DNA of 64,000 bases from Gillisia lutea (GCF_021568705.1 NZ_JAKGTH010000007.1:434001-498000), one strand, 5' to 3'. Positions 25,837 to 34,867 are shown, numbered from the stretch's first letter. The notes: generated from the sequence alone by a model not told the origin. A program made the numbers and translations.

Positions 25837-25857
25837 TATTTAAACACAGTCTAAATA
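25837..25857. promoter_or_regulatory. Operator-like element, copy 2, at the TonB receptor start site
   Basis: TATTTAAA-N6-CTAAATA, matching copy 1 in all 15 arm positions while the central six bases differ (CACAGT here, TTAATT there). It overlaps the predicted transcription start, a classic repressor position. Confidence 0.6.
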
Positions 25858-25871
25858 AATATAAAATCAAA

Positions 25872-28352
25872 ATGTATAAAAAATACTTTTTATTAAGCTT
25901 ATGTTTAGTGCTATTTCAATTGGGTTATTCCCAGTCAACAGGAGCATTAACAGGAACTATTGTAAATACGGTAGGTAATCCTATTTCTGATGTTAATTTG
26001 GAATTAGAGGGGACATCCTTAGGAACGGAGTCCAATTTTAGAGGGGAATTTCAATTAAGTAATATACCGGTTGGAAATTATATTTTAAAGGTCTCGTATG
26101 TAGGTTACCAATCTTTAGAAAGGAGCATAGTTATTACAGAGAATAAAGTAAACGATTTGAAATCGATTGTGCTTAAGACCCGACAAGAAAGCTTGGATGA
26201 GGTCGTGGTAAAAGCAAATGGAAACCCCAATACCTTTACCAGAGCTGCCAGCGAGCATGTAGCTAAGTTGCCATTAAGCAACATAGAAAATCCACAGGTT
26301 TATAATACAATTACAGCTGAACTTTTGGAACAGCAGGTGGTAACTAATTTTGATGATGCTATTAAAAATGCGCCTGGACTAACCAAGCTTTGGGAATCTA
26401 CAGGTAGAGGGGGCGATGGAGCCGGATATTTCTCTCTACGTGGTTTTCCAGTTCAGCCTACTTTAGTGAATGGTTTACCGGGAATCACAAATTCCAGTCC
26501 CGATCCAGCCAATATTGAGCGTATAGAGGTTGTAAAAGGTCCTTCAGGAACTTTGTACGGGAGTAGTTTAATTTCTTACGGAGGTTTAATTAATATCACT
26601 ACAAAAAAACCATATAATTACTTTGGAGGAACCTTGTCTTATACTGCGGGGAGTTATGGATTAAATCGAATTACAGCCGATGTTAACACGCCTCTTGACG
26701 AGCAAGGAAATATCGCTCTTCGAGTAAATACCGCATACCACACCGAAAACAGCTATCAGGATGCAGGATTCAAAAAATCATTTTTCTTTGCTCCTTCGTT
26801 AAGCTACACGGTAAATGATAGACTTTCTTTTCTTATAAATACTGAAATTTACTCAGGTAAAAGTACAAACCCAACCATGCTGTTCGTAGATAGGGGAGCT
26901 CCTTTAAGAGTGCATAATATAGATGAATTGGGCTACGATAATAAACGTTCGTATACTAGCAACGATCAGGTACTTGAAAATCCTACCTTTAACTTACAGG
27001 GCCAGATGAATTATAAGCTTTCTGATTCTTGGAACTCTCAAACTGTGCTTTCTCGAGGTGTTGCAAAAACTAAAGGTTACTATTCGTACCTATACGAGAC
27101 TACCAGATTCTATCAAGGTAGAGATGAAGTAGAAGGGGAATTAACCAATTTAGATGAAGGAGTAGTGTTCAGTAGATATACCAGTGATCAAAACTCTACT
27201 ACACTTACTACAGATCTACAACAAAATTTCACAGGAGATTTTAAAATTGCAGGATTGCGTAACCGTATGGTAGTAGGAGTAGATTATTTTCATAGAAAGA
27301 CTATCGATAATAGCTCAGCTTATGTAGGGAACGGAAATATTTACATCGGGAATGCCAGCCTTCAAAATGTAAATGAAAGTGTATATAACATATTTAATCC
27401 TGAGCAATATGTTACAAACGGGGACAATGGTATCCTTTCGGCAGCTGCTGTCGATAATCTTATTGCCAACAGTCCCAGAAATAACAATGAAACTAAAGAA
27501 GAGGTTTATAGCGCATATGTTTCTAATGTTATCGACTTTACGTCAAAACTTTCAGCCATGGCAAGTTTAAGGGTCGATCAATTTGAAAGTGCAAATAATA
27601 GTCAGACTGCTCTTTCTCCTAAATTTGGACTTGTTTACCAGCCAGTTGAAGGAAAAGTTGCACTTTTTGCAAATTATATGGACGGATTTACCAATGTTTC
27701 GCCTTCTCAGGAAGGAGATCCTGCACAGGGAAATACTACGACGCGTACTTTTGATCCGGAACATGCTAACCAGATAGAATTTGGTACTAAGCTTAATTTG
27801 TTAGATAACAAGTTATCTGCGAGCTTGAGCTATTATGATATTCAGGTTTCTAATATCGTTATGGAAGAAACAGGAAGACCATTTTACTATGTGCAAGATG
27901 GAGAAAGATACAGTCGAGGGTTCGAGGCAAGTATTACTGCAAGCCCTTTAAGAGGACTGAATTTTATTGCAGGTTATAGTTACAATGATAGCAAACTTAC
28001 AAAGTCTGATCAAACTGATTTTCTTAATAGAAGACCTGAAAGTGCCGGCCCTAAAAATTTAGCAAATCTATGGGCGAGTTACCAATTTCATGAAGGACAC
28101 TTGAATGGCTTTGGACTAGGTTTTGGTGGTAATTATGCTGATGTTAATAAGATATTTAATAGAGAAGTAGGCGGAGTATTTGAATTACCGTCTTATACAA
28201 TCTTAAATGCCGCTGTTTTCTATAATTCTGATAAATTTGGAATTAATTTGAAGTTGAATAACTTAACAAATAAAGAGTATTACTCTGGATGGTCTACTAT
28301 TAATCCGCAGACACCAAGGAATGTTGCAGCGAATTTAAGCTACAAATTTTAA
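25872..28352 (+). CDS. TonB-dependent siderophore receptor
   Basis: An 826-residue outer-membrane receptor for energy-dependent uptake, most likely of an iron-siderophore. A signal peptide covers about 1-20. A carboxypeptidase-regulatory-like beta-sandwich follows at 24-107 (TGALTGTIVNTVGNPISDVNLELEG). The plug domain is at about 125-235 with DAIKNAPGLT and VEVVKGPSGTLYG-type motifs, and the rest is a 22-strand barrel ending in aromatic Phe826. The GRGGDGAGYFSLRGF and SGTLYGSSLISYGG segments match FhuE/FoxA-like siderophore receptors. It is followed by a hairpin and then a PepSY membrane protein, a common iron-uptake pair. Two operator-like elements flank its promoter. Confidence 0.9.
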   Translation: MYKKYFLLSLCLVLFQLGYSQSTGALTGTIVNTVGNPISDVNLELEGTSLGTESNFRGEFQLSNIPVGNYILKVSYVGYQSLERSIVITENKVNDLKSIVLKTRQESLDEVVVKANGNPNTFTRAASEHVAKLPLSNIENPQVYNTITAELLEQQVVTNFDDAIKNAPGLTKLWESTGRGGDGAGYFSLRGFPVQPTLVNGLPGITNSSPDPANIERIEVVKGPSGTLYGSSLISYGGLINITTKKPYNYFGGTLSYTAGSYGLNRITADVNTPLDEQGNIALRVNTAYHTENSYQDAGFKKSFFFAPSLSYTVNDRLSFLINTEIYSGKSTNPTMLFVDRGAPLRVHNIDELGYDNKRSYTSNDQVLENPTFNLQGQMNYKLSDSWNSQTVLSRGVAKTKGYYSYLYETTRFYQGRDEVEGELTNLDEGVVFSRYTSDQNSTTLTTDLQQNFTGDFKIAGLRNRMVVGVDYFHRKTIDNSSAYVGNGNIYIGNASLQNVNESVYNIFNPEQYVTNGDNGILSAAAVDNLIANSPRNNNETKEEVYSAYVSNVIDFTSKLSAMASLRVDQFESANNSQTALSPKFGLVYQPVEGKVALFANYMDGFTNVSPSQEGDPAQGNTTTRTFDPEHANQIEFGTKLNLLDNKLSASLSYYDIQVSNIVMEETGRPFYYVQDGERYSRGFEASITASPLRGLNFIAGYSYNDSKLTKSDQTDFLNRRPESAGPKNLANLWASYQFHEGHLNGFGLGFGGNYADVNKIFNREVGGVFELPSYTILNAAVFYNSDKFGINLKLNNLTNKEYYSGWSTINPQTPRNVAANLSYKF

Positions 28353-28360
28353 TTAGCCAG

Positions 28361-28400
28361 TGAGCCGGTTTGGTTATGAAGCTAACCGGCTCATTTTATA
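28361..28400 (+). terminator. Hairpin between the TonB receptor and PepSY genes
   Basis: TGAGCCGGTT (28361-28370) and AACCGGCTCA (28384-28393) form a ten-base-pair stem, followed by a T-rich run. It sits nine bases after the receptor stop codon and 23 before the PepSY start, so it may partly terminate or attenuate read-through. Confidence 0.75.
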
Positions 28401-28415
28401 TATTTTTGATAAATA

Positions 28416-29540
28416 TTGAAAAAGAAAAGGAAAAAGGAGAACTTTAAGAAACTGGTGAGGAAACTCCATTTGTGGTTAGGCCTAACATCAGGCCTAATTG
28501 TATTTATTGTAGCTCTTACCGGCTGCATTTTTGCGTTTCATGACGAAATAAAGGATCTTACCAGAGATTGGAGGTTAGTCGATGAACAGGATGTTCCTTT
28601 AGTCTTGCCCAGTGTTCTTCAAAACAAAGTTAAGACTAGATTCCCAGAGGCAAGTACCAATGTAGTTATGTATCAGGGGAGGAATCGATCGGCTTACGTG
28701 TATAGTGTTATTAATGAGATTCCTTATAATATCTATTTTAATCCTTATAACGGAGAGTTTCTTCATATAGAAAATCTGAATAAGGACTTCTTCCTAATTA
28801 TTGAAGATTTGCATATGCACTTATTACTTCCCGAAAAAATAGGGAAGCATATTGTGGGTGTTTCAACCTTTGTCTTCATTTTTATGCTTATTAGTGGTGT
28901 TGTGCTATGGTGGCCAAAAAAGAAGAAGGGTCTCAAGAAGAAATTCAGCATAAAATGGAATGCGAAATGGCGCCGAGTGAACTATGATATTCACAATGTT
29001 GTGGGTATCTATGTCTCCATCTTGGCCTTGGTCATTGCAATTACAGGCTTAAATTTTGCTTATACTTGGGTTCAGCAGGTTATATATGAAACTGCTAACC
29101 TAGGAAAAAACTATCCCGAAGATGAGGTAGGACTTGTAATTTCTAATAACCTTATTACAAAGACTAAAAAGTCTAGTGTTGATATAGCCTTTATGGAAAC
29201 TCTTAGGGAATTTCCTCGAGATGAAATGTACTTCGTGTGGGAACAAAATGATTCTTTGCCTATAGTTACAGGGGCATACCCTACGGCTCTTAATTTCGAT
29301 CATCAGTCGAACCTTTATTTTCATCCAAATAGCGGGAAACTTCTGAAGGAGCATGGATATTCAGAAAAAAGTTTGGGTTTGCGTTTACAGGAAATGAACT
29401 ATGGGTTACATACAGGGCAATATTTTGGAATAACAGGTAAAATTTTTGCATTCTTGGCCAGTTTATTTGTTACTACGCTCCCGGTAAGCGGCTTTTTAAT
29501 ATGGTGGGGAAGGAAAAAGAAAAAAAGCAAAAAGAAGTGA
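28416..29540 (+). CDS. PepSY-associated transmembrane protein, likely iron-uptake linked
   Basis: A 374-residue inner-membrane protein of the PepSY-TM family. A basic start (KKKRKKENFKK) precedes HLWLGLTSGLIVFIVALTGCIFAFH at about 17-42, with histidines at the membrane face. Further helices lie near 145-168, 193-215 and 340-365, and a lysine-rich tail ends the protein. Family members adjacent to siderophore receptors are thought to reduce or release iron from siderophores in the periplasm or at the inner membrane; that role is inference here. Translation must start at TTG 28416: a TAA lies two codons upstream, and no ATG occurs before the first helix. Confidence 0.82.
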   Translation: MKKKRKKENFKKLVRKLHLWLGLTSGLIVFIVALTGCIFAFHDEIKDLTRDWRLVDEQDVPLVLPSVLQNKVKTRFPEASTNVVMYQGRNRSAYVYSVINEIPYNIYFNPYNGEFLHIENLNKDFFLIIEDLHMHLLLPEKIGKHIVGVSTFVFIFMLISGVVLWWPKKKKGLKKKFSIKWNAKWRRVNYDIHNVVGIYVSILALVIAITGLNFAYTWVQQVIYETANLGKNYPEDEVGLVISNNLITKTKKSSVDIAFMETLREFPRDEMYFVWEQNDSLPIVTGAYPTALNFDHQSNLYFHPNSGKLLKEHGYSEKSLGLRLQEMNYGLHTGQYFGITGKIFAFLASLFVTTLPVSGFLIWWGRKKKKSKKK

Positions 29541-29568
29541 TGATTTGATAGTGTAAATATTGAATGAT

Positions 29569-29607
29569 AAAGGGCCTCGAACATACGTTTGAGGCCCTTT
29601 ATTTCTT
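29569..29607. terminator. Bidirectional terminator between convergent genes
   Basis: AAAGGGCCTC and GAGGCCCTTT pair around a 12-base loop, with T-rich flanks on both strands, between the PepSY gene (stop 29540) and the four-helix membrane protein gene (stop 29619). Confidence 0.85.
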
Positions 29608-29618
29608 TTGAAATGATG

Positions 29619-29978
29619 TTAATTATACAGTACAGCATCTACCACTGCTCCCACTGCTGCTAAAATAACAGCAAGTAATAAAGAAGTTGTAAAGCCTATA
29701 GTTTTAAAATCTTTACTCATCTTGTCGGCTATTTCAATAACAATTGCATAGGCTACCACTCGGGTTATAAAGCCTAAACCTAGAAAATAGAATAAGCCTA
29801 AAGTAGCAACGTTTAATACAGCGGTAAGAATCCAGCTGAGTAAAAAGCTGAGAACGCCAATAAGAAGTGCTACTATTACAGCTGTTTTGAAACCTTTAAG
29901 TTCTACTTTAGCCATGTATTTCGCAGCAATTAATAAGATAACAGCATCAATTAAAATGTGGAAAAGCCATTGTAACAT
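29619..29978 (-). CDS. Four-helix membrane protein of the holin-4 superfamily type
   Basis: A 119-residue inner-membrane protein with four hydrophobic helices at about 4-18, 31-52, 57-78 and 95-115 (WLFHILIDAVILLIAA, AVIVALLIGVLSFLLSWIL and similar). It resembles the small membrane family sometimes labelled phage holin family 4, a name that does not imply a phage origin. I chose ATG 29978, which begins MLQWLFHILIDAV; a 13-codon TTG-initiated extension to 30017 seems unlikely. No prophage genes surround it. Function is unknown. Confidence 0.72.
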   Translation of the reverse strand: MLQWLFHILIDAVILLIAAKYMAKVELKGFKTAVIVALLIGVLSFLLSWILTAVLNVATLGLFYFLGLGFITRVVAYAIVIEIADKMSKDFKTIGFTTSLLLAVILAAVGAVVDAVLYN

Positions 29979-30097
29979 AGTTGGGTGGTTTGAAGTTAGT
30001 TGAACTAAAGATATCAAATATCTCTAATTAAAAAAAAGTAATATTTGTAAGTAACCTGCAACTTCTAATTTGTAAATGAATTTATTTCGGCTTTAGT

Positions 30098-30697
30098 TTA
30101 TTTTGTTAAAAGCTCAAATACTGCTTTTACATTTGCAAGTTTCTCTCTTCTAATTAAACTTCCTTCGGTTTCATATTCTCTGGCATTTGCGGGATAGCCC
30201 ACATGGTTCAGTCCCATATTTTTCGCAATGAAAAGTGCACGCGGTAAATGAAACTTTTGAGTTACTACAATAGCATCGGTAATATTGTATACTCGGCTAG
30301 ATCTGAACATACTGTCATAGGTATCTATCCCGGAAGGATCGGTAGTGATATGATACGATGGTACACTGCGATCTAAGAGATAGTTACGCATAGCATTTAC
30401 TTCATCATAATCATCGGTACGGTGATCTCCACTTAAAAGGAAATTCTTCACTTTACCTTTTCTATAGAGGTTTAAAGCGGAGTCCATTCGATCCTGAAGG
30501 ATAGGAGAGAGCTGGCCGTCGGCATGCACACTTGCCCCTAACACAATAGCTGTAGAGGCAGCTGGCAGGGAATCAATATCCGAATAAATTCTGGGAGAAG
30601 TCTCTTGTGCTATAAAGCGTGAAAGACCATATAAAAAGGCCACACCTAAGCTAATAAGTAGTAGGGTAAATACAGCTATTCTCTTTAAAATACGCAT
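30098..30697 (-). CDS. SanA/YdcF-type DUF218 membrane-anchored protein
   Basis: A 199-residue protein with one N-terminal membrane helix (RIAVFTLLLISLGVAFLYGL) and a periplasmic DUF218 domain. Family motifs are AIVLGASVHADGQLSPILQDRMDSAL near 51-75, FLLSGDHR near 90 and DSMFRSSRVY...VVTQKFHLPRALFIA near 130-158. The basic/acidic pattern and length match SanA of E. coli, linked there to envelope permeability and vancomycin resistance. The ATG at 30697 is preferred over a TTG three bases upstream. It has its own upstream region and seems monocistronic. Confidence 0.82.
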   Translation of the reverse strand: MRILKRIAVFTLLLISLGVAFLYGLSRFIAQETSPRIYSDIDSLPAASTAIVLGASVHADGQLSPILQDRMDSALNLYRKGKVKNFLLSGDHRTDDYDEVNAMRNYLLDRSVPSYHITTDPSGIDTYDSMFRSSRVYNITDAIVVTQKFHLPRALFIAKNMGLNHVGYPANAREYETEGSLIRREKLANVKAVFELLTK

Positions 30698-30839
30698 CAA
30701 GAATCCTTGTTTTATCTGGTGATAACGGACAGATTCTAAAAGTAGTATTTTAATGTTAATGCATCTATGGTTTCTATTAGAAAATGCTCAGGTTAATATG
30801 TTTTTAGCGATGTCATGGCTTCACCCTTAAAGTATTGCT

Positions 30840-30847
30840 TAAATTTG
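30840..30847 (+). promoter_or_regulatory. -7 promoter element that fixes the nitroreductase start
   Basis: TAAATTTG, a full TAnnTTTG match, lies inside a 20-codon upstream extension of the nitroreductase frame. Transcription starting near 30853 would exclude the start at 30815 and favour ATG 30875. Confidence 0.5.
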
Positions 30848-30874
30848 CAATTCAGAAAAAGTAAAGAAATTGAA

Positions 30875-31510
30875 ATGGATAATATTGAAGCCCTGGAGTG
30901 GCGTTATGCAACTAAGAAATTTGATGCAACCCGAGTCTTACCTCTTCAGAAAATTGAGATATTAAAGAAAGCCTTTAATTTAACGGCAACATCCTATGGC
31001 CTACAACCCATTAAAATGGTGGTTGTACAGAGTAAAGATTTACAGGAAAGACTTGTTGAACACTCTATGAATCAACAACAAGTAGCAACCGCTTCCAATG
31101 TGTTGGTACTTTGTATTGAGAGAGAAGTAGATCAAAATTTTATTGAAGCTTATTTTGAGATGGTACAGAATATTAGAGAAACTCCCACAGAAATTTTGAC
31201 ACCGTTCAAAGAGTTTCTGATAGATGATTTTAATAAGAAGCCTTCCCAGGAAATAGCAAACTGGGCTATCAAACAGGCTTATCTAGCATTAGGGACGTTA
31301 CTGACGGTTTGTGCTATAGAGGAAATAGATGCCTGCCCCATGGAAGGATTTGTACCCGAGAAATATGATGAGCTATTGAATTTAGAGCATCATAACCTAA
31401 GATCTGTTCTTGTTTTGCCGGTGGGTTATCGAGCAGAAGATGATATATTTTCAGAATTTAAAAAAGTGAGACGCCCTTTGGAAGATGTAATAATTGAAAT
31501 TAATAATTAA
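30875..31510 (+). CDS. NAD(P)H-dependent nitroreductase family protein
   Basis: A 211-residue FMN-dependent oxidoreductase of the nitroreductase family, close to NfsB-like enzymes. The N-terminus ALEWRYATKKFDATRVL carries the flavin-binding RYATKKFD pattern. TATSYGLQPIKMVVVQS near 40-55 and the C-terminal half (QAYLALGTLLTVCAIEEIDACPMEGF near 135-160) complete the fold. It reduces nitroaromatics, quinones or flavins in vitro in known members; the natural role is unclear. The start is chosen at MDNIEALEWRY from homology and from the promoter position. Confidence 0.85.
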   Translation: MDNIEALEWRYATKKFDATRVLPLQKIEILKKAFNLTATSYGLQPIKMVVVQSKDLQERLVEHSMNQQQVATASNVLVLCIEREVDQNFIEAYFEMVQNIRETPTEILTPFKEFLIDDFNKKPSQEIANWAIKQAYLALGTLLTVCAIEEIDACPMEGFVPEKYDELLNLEHHNLRSVLVLPVGYRAEDDIFSEFKKVRRPLEDVIIEINN

Positions 31511-31532
31511 TATTAACGCTCTTTTCTAAAAT

Positions 31533-31575
31533 AAAACCGGCTAACAATCAATTTGATTCTTAGCCGGTTTTTTTA
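31533..31575. terminator. Bidirectional terminator between nitroreductase and ribBX
   Basis: AAAACCGGCTAA (31533-31544) pairs with TTAGCCGGTTTT (31560-31571), and the loop itself contains AATCAA/TTGATT. T runs lie on both sides, fitting the convergent genes ending at 31510 and 31592. Confidence 0.88.
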
Positions 31576-31591
31576 TTTGGTTTTTACCTAA

Positions 31592-32740
31592 TTAGTAATT
31601 CACGTAACTCATAATTTCTAGTCCATATCCAATCATTCCAACACGTTTGGTTTGTTGAGAATTGGAAAGCAATTTTATTTTATGAATCTCAAGGTCATGC
31701 AGAATTTGTGCACCAATACCAAAATCCTTATTGTCCATAATAACCGGAGGAGCTTTAATTTCGCCTTCTTTCTGGCGCTGTTTCAGTTCGCCTAAGCGGT
31801 TCAATAAATTAAGTGATTGATTGGCAGGATTTATAAAGACAATAGCGCCACGACCTTCGTCATTTATGGCTTTGAACATATCGTCTAATTTTTTATCGGC
31901 ATTATTGGTAAGCGTTCCTAAAATGTCATTATTAATAAGAGTAGAATTTACTCTAACAAGGATTTCCTCGTTAGGTTTCCAGCTCCCTTTTGTAAGGGCA
32001 ATATGCACCTGATTGTTGGTTGTTTGTTTATAAGCCCTAAGTCTGAAACTTCCAAACCTAGTTTCAATATTAAAATCTTCTTTCTTTTCTATTAAAGAAT
32101 CATGTTGCATGCGGTAGGCCACAAGATCTTCTATAGATACAAGTTTAAGATCGAATTTTTCAGCAACTTCTATCAACTGAGGTAGCCTAGCCATCGTCCC
32201 ATCTTCATTCATGATCTCTACGATCACTCCGGCGGGTTGAAATCCAGCTAATCTGGCAAAATCGATAGCAGCTTCAGTATGCCCGGTTCTTCTTAATACC
32301 CCTCCTTCTTTAGCTTTCAAAGGAAAAACATGTCCAGGTCGGCTTAAGTCTGAAGGTTTCGTATTAGGATCAAGCAGTGCCTTAATGGTTTTTGCTCTGT
32401 CTGATGCAGAAATACCTGTAGTAACACCATGACCTTTCAGGTCTACCGAGATCGTAAAAGCCGTTTCTAAAGGGTCGGTATTGTTACCCACCATCATGTT
32501 AAGCTTTAAATCTTCACAATGTTCTTCGGTAATAGGAGCACAGATCAATCCGCGGCCGTGAGTAGCCATAAAGTTGATCATCTCTGGAGTTACCTTTTCT
32601 GCAGCTGCAAGAAAATCTCCTTCATTTTCTCTATCCACATCATCAACTACAATAATAATCTTACCATCGCGAATATCATCGATGGCCTCCTTAATAGTGT
32701 GTAATTTTATAGTATTTTGAACTTGGGTGTTTTCAGCCAT
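31592..32740 (-). CDS. ribB: 3,4-dihydroxy-2-butanone-4-phosphate synthase fused to a degenerate GTP cyclohydrolase II domain (RibBX-like)
   Basis: A 382-residue protein. The N-terminal RibB domain (about 10-205) keeps its active-site motifs: [19 protein letters not shown] and [10 protein letters not shown], so it should make dihydroxybutanone phosphate for riboflavin. The C-terminal half looks like GTP cyclohydrolase II in layout but has lost its chemistry: the zinc cysteines of HSEC and RCDC are replaced (NSTL; GTLTNN) and RQEGRNIGL becomes [10 protein letters not shown]. Such RibBX variants are known in Proteobacteria. A separate RibA is needed elsewhere. ATG 32740 is preferred because a -7 box at 32765-32772 overlaps the longer start. 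Confidence 0.88.
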   Translation of the reverse strand: MAENTQVQNTIKLHTIKEAIDDIRDGKIIIVVDDVDRENEGDFLAAAEKVTPEMINFMATHGRGLICAPITEEHCEDLKLNMMVGNNTDPLETAFTISVDLKGHGVTTGISASDRAKTIKALLDPNTKPSDLSRPGHVFPLKAKEGGVLRRTGHTEAAIDFARLAGFQPAGVIVEIMNEDGTMARLPQLIEVAEKFDLKLVSIEDLVAYRMQHDSLIEKKEDFNIETRFGSFRLRAYKQTTNNQVHIALTKGSWKPNEEILVRVNSTLINNDILGTLTNNADKKLDDMFKAINDEGRGAIVFINPANQSLNLLNRLGELKQRQKEGEIKAPPVIMDNKDFGIGAQILHDLEIHKIKLLSNSQQTKRVGMIGYGLEIMSYVNY

Positions 32741-32764
32741 AGCAAAAGTTTCTTTTTCAGGCTG

Positions 32765-32772
32765 CAAAGATA
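32765..32772 (-). promoter_or_regulatory. -7 promoter element for ribBX
   Basis: Minus-strand TATCTTTG (TAnnTTTG) lies 24 bases upstream of ATG 32740, just before the lptG stop codon. It suggests that ribBX can be expressed apart from ftsK-lolA-lptG. No -33 TTG is seen. Confidence 0.5.
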
Positions 32773-32778
32773 TTTAAT

Positions 32779-34221
32779 CTATTTCGTTTCCTTCTTGATC
32801 CATCCCAGTTTTTTAATAAGCTTGGTAAATGGAGCAATGAAATTCCCGAATGCTAGCAGGCCTTGATCTGTTGTAGCACGATAGGTAAAGAAAATTCCTA
32901 AGGGCAGCATAATAAGTGTTGAGAGCCAACTGGCAATGAAGGGGCTTAAAGTGCCATCTTCAGAGCTGTTTTTGGCAAATATTCCAATAAAATGATAAGT
33001 TAAGAACATTAAAATTGCAATAACCATGGGTAATCCCATTCCACCTTTTCTTATAATAGCACCTAAAGGGGCTCCTACAAAAAATAAGATAATACAGGCA
33101 AAACCGAGTACGTATTTCTCATGTAAGGCAATTTCAAATTTATTGAGTTGCTTCCTACTGTTCTTAAATTCCTGCTTTTTGATGGTAAGATTGGAAATGC
33201 TCGCATTAACAGTACCTAACGACTGATTTATTATTTGAAGACCCATGCTCGGATCGTACAACTCTAAGATAGAGTTTTCAAAATTTTTAATAGAATCGTT
33301 TGGTTTAAAATAGGTGTTGAAAGTAGTAGCCCCGGTACGTTTATACATGACCTCCGAAAAATTCTTCATTTCGGTATTATAGGAAGTAGAGAAGGAATCG
33401 ATACTTTGCGAAAGCTCGGAAATCTTAAGCATGTTCTGGGAGTTACGGTAATTCTCATCGTCCAGATCGACATCGTTAAAAGTGGAAAGGTCTATATTAA
33501 TTACATATTCCTTAAAATAACTTTTAGCGAAAGGTTTATTCGCACGTTTGCGCGGATCACTCTGCTTTATTTCGTCGTAATAATTTCCATCTCTTAAAAT
33601 TAGCGAAAGCATGTCCGATTCGGTGCTTCCCATCAGCTCTCCTTTCTTGGCTTTTATAACAGTTAAGTTTCCGCCTCTGGCCGATTTTTGATGGATAATT
33701 ACATTGTCTAGAAACTGATCGTTATCGCCAGACTTTTTGTCAACTTTAATATTGAATTCTCCTACATCGTTAAAAATGCCTTCACTTATGGCCATAGCAG
33801 GCTTTAGCTGAGCAATGTTCTTACGTAAATTGATAGATTTGAATTCGGCGGCAGGTATTACATTGTTTGCAAAAAAGAAAGCTACCAGGCTAATAAATAC
33901 AATAAATACGGTAAGACTGCGCATTGCCCTCTGCAGGGAGATCCCTGCAGATTTCATAGCGGCAAATTCGTATTTTTCAGCAAAACTACCAAAGGTCATT
34001 ATAGAGGTTAGAAGTATAGTTAGAGGAAGTACTAATGGTACAAGTTTAGGAGAGAAATAGAGTAAGAATTTCAAGATAATTCCCACATCCAAATCTTTAC
34101 CTGCCAGCTCCCCAATGTACAGCCAAATAGTTTGCAGCACAAAAATGAACATGAGGATGATAAAAACAGCAAAAAATGTTTTTAAATAACTTACCAGTAT
34201 ATACCTATCTAAAATCTTCAA
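32779..34221 (-). CDS. LptF/LptG-family permease
   Basis: A 480-residue inner-membrane protein of the YjgP/YjgQ family, the permease part of the LPS export machine that moves LPS from the inner to the outer membrane. Three helices near the N-terminus (about 12-35, 50-75, 95-118) and three near the C-terminus (about 375-450) flank a periplasmic beta-jellyroll. The opening MKILDRYILVSYLKTFFAVF and KYEFAAMKSAGISLQRAMR (coupling helix) are typical. Whether it is LptF or LptG cannot be told. It begins one base after the lolA stop, in an operon with ftsK and lolA. Confidence 0.88.
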   Translation of the reverse strand: MKILDRYILVSYLKTFFAVFIILMFIFVLQTIWLYIGELAGKDLDVGIILKFLLYFSPKLVPLVLPLTILLTSIMTFGSFAEKYEFAAMKSAGISLQRAMRSLTVFIVFISLVAFFFANNVIPAAEFKSINLRKNIAQLKPAMAISEGIFNDVGEFNIKVDKKSGDNDQFLDNVIIHQKSARGGNLTVIKAKKGELMGSTESDMLSLILRDGNYYDEIKQSDPRKRANKPFAKSYFKEYVINIDLSTFNDVDLDDENYRNSQNMLKISELSQSIDSFSTSYNTEMKNFSEVMYKRTGATTFNTYFKPNDSIKNFENSILELYDPSMGLQIINQSLGTVNASISNLTIKKQEFKNSRKQLNKFEIALHEKYVLGFACIILFFVGAPLGAIIRKGGMGLPMVIAILMFLTYHFIGIFAKNSSEDGTLSPFIASWLSTLIMLPLGIFFTYRATTDQGLLAFGNFIAPFTKLIKKLGWIKKETK

Positions 34222-34222
34222 T

Positions 34223-34867
34223 TTAATCTAATCTATTGATGTAGAAATCTTTGTATCTGTCTTCGCTGAAAGAGAAAAGGCTCTTTGATAGCGGCTGATT
34301 GGTTTTAAAACTTCTCACGGTAATTGTGATCTTCGTTCCGTTATCTTGTGTTTGAATAAGATTGTAGATATGCTTTGTTTGGTTGTCTATACCTAATAAA
34401 ATATTCTTTACATCGGCATTGCTATCCATTGGAGTAAGTTTAATATACTGGATCTTACGTCCTTTAATATCTTGAGTGATATCCCATTTATACGTATATC
34501 CGTCTTGATAGAAGGTGAACATTTTTGAAGGGGTGATGTTATTATCATCTTCTTCTACATAATTAGAGATGTTTATCTCCTGATCTTCCGGGATAATGGT
34601 GTAGATCTTCTTTCCATCAAATAATTGGGTGGTCCCCATTAAATTCAATACATATTTATCTCCATTGATGCTCACATCTCCGCGAGTTTCCTGATTTACA
34701 TCTTCAGCTTTATTCTCAAGGGAATATTTAAAATCTATCACCATATTGTCATAAGATTTTACTTTTGAAGATACTTCGTTCAGTAACTTTTTAGCTTTTG
34801 CAGAATCTTGGGCATTTGCAGAAAAAATGCTTAATACGGCGATTAATAAAATAGATATACGTTTCAT
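34223..34867 (-). CDS. lolA: LolA-like outer-membrane lipoprotein carrier
   Basis: A 214-residue periplasmic protein. A signal peptide covers about 1-19 (ISILLIAVLSIFSANAQ). The mature part has the half-barrel pattern of LolA, with KAKKLLNEVSSKVKSYDNMVIDFKYSLENK near 24-53, GDVSINGDKYVLNLMGTTQLFDGKKIYT near 63-90 and a C-terminal LSKSLFSFSEDRY. LolA shuttles lipoproteins from the inner-membrane Lol transporter to the outer membrane. Its place between ftsK and the LPS permease is a recurring flavobacterial order as far as I recall. Assignment is by family only. Confidence 0.85.
   Translation of the reverse strand: MKRISILLIAVLSIFSANAQDSAKAKKLLNEVSSKVKSYDNMVIDFKYSLENKAEDVNQETRGDVSINGDKYVLNLMGTTQLFDGKKIYTIIPEDQEINISNYVEEDDNNITPSKMFTFYQDGYTYKWDITQDIKGRKIQYIKLTPMDSNADVKNILLGIDNQTKHIYNLIQTQDNGTKITITVRSFKTNQPLSKSLFSFSEDRYKDFYINRLD

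Noticed and set aside
25777-25857. Naming the paired elements Fur boxes
   Set aside because: The arms are AT-rich and I cannot compare them with an experimentally defined Fur motif of this class; only the pairing and position are supported.
29619-29978. Holin-like membrane protein as a sign of a prophage
   Set aside because: No integrase, capsid, tail or lysis genes are nearby; the family name is misleading and the protein is common in phage-free regions.
32741-32790. An FMN riboswitch before ribBX
   Set aside because: The upstream space is only about 38 bases and is largely lptG coding sequence, too short for the aptamer.
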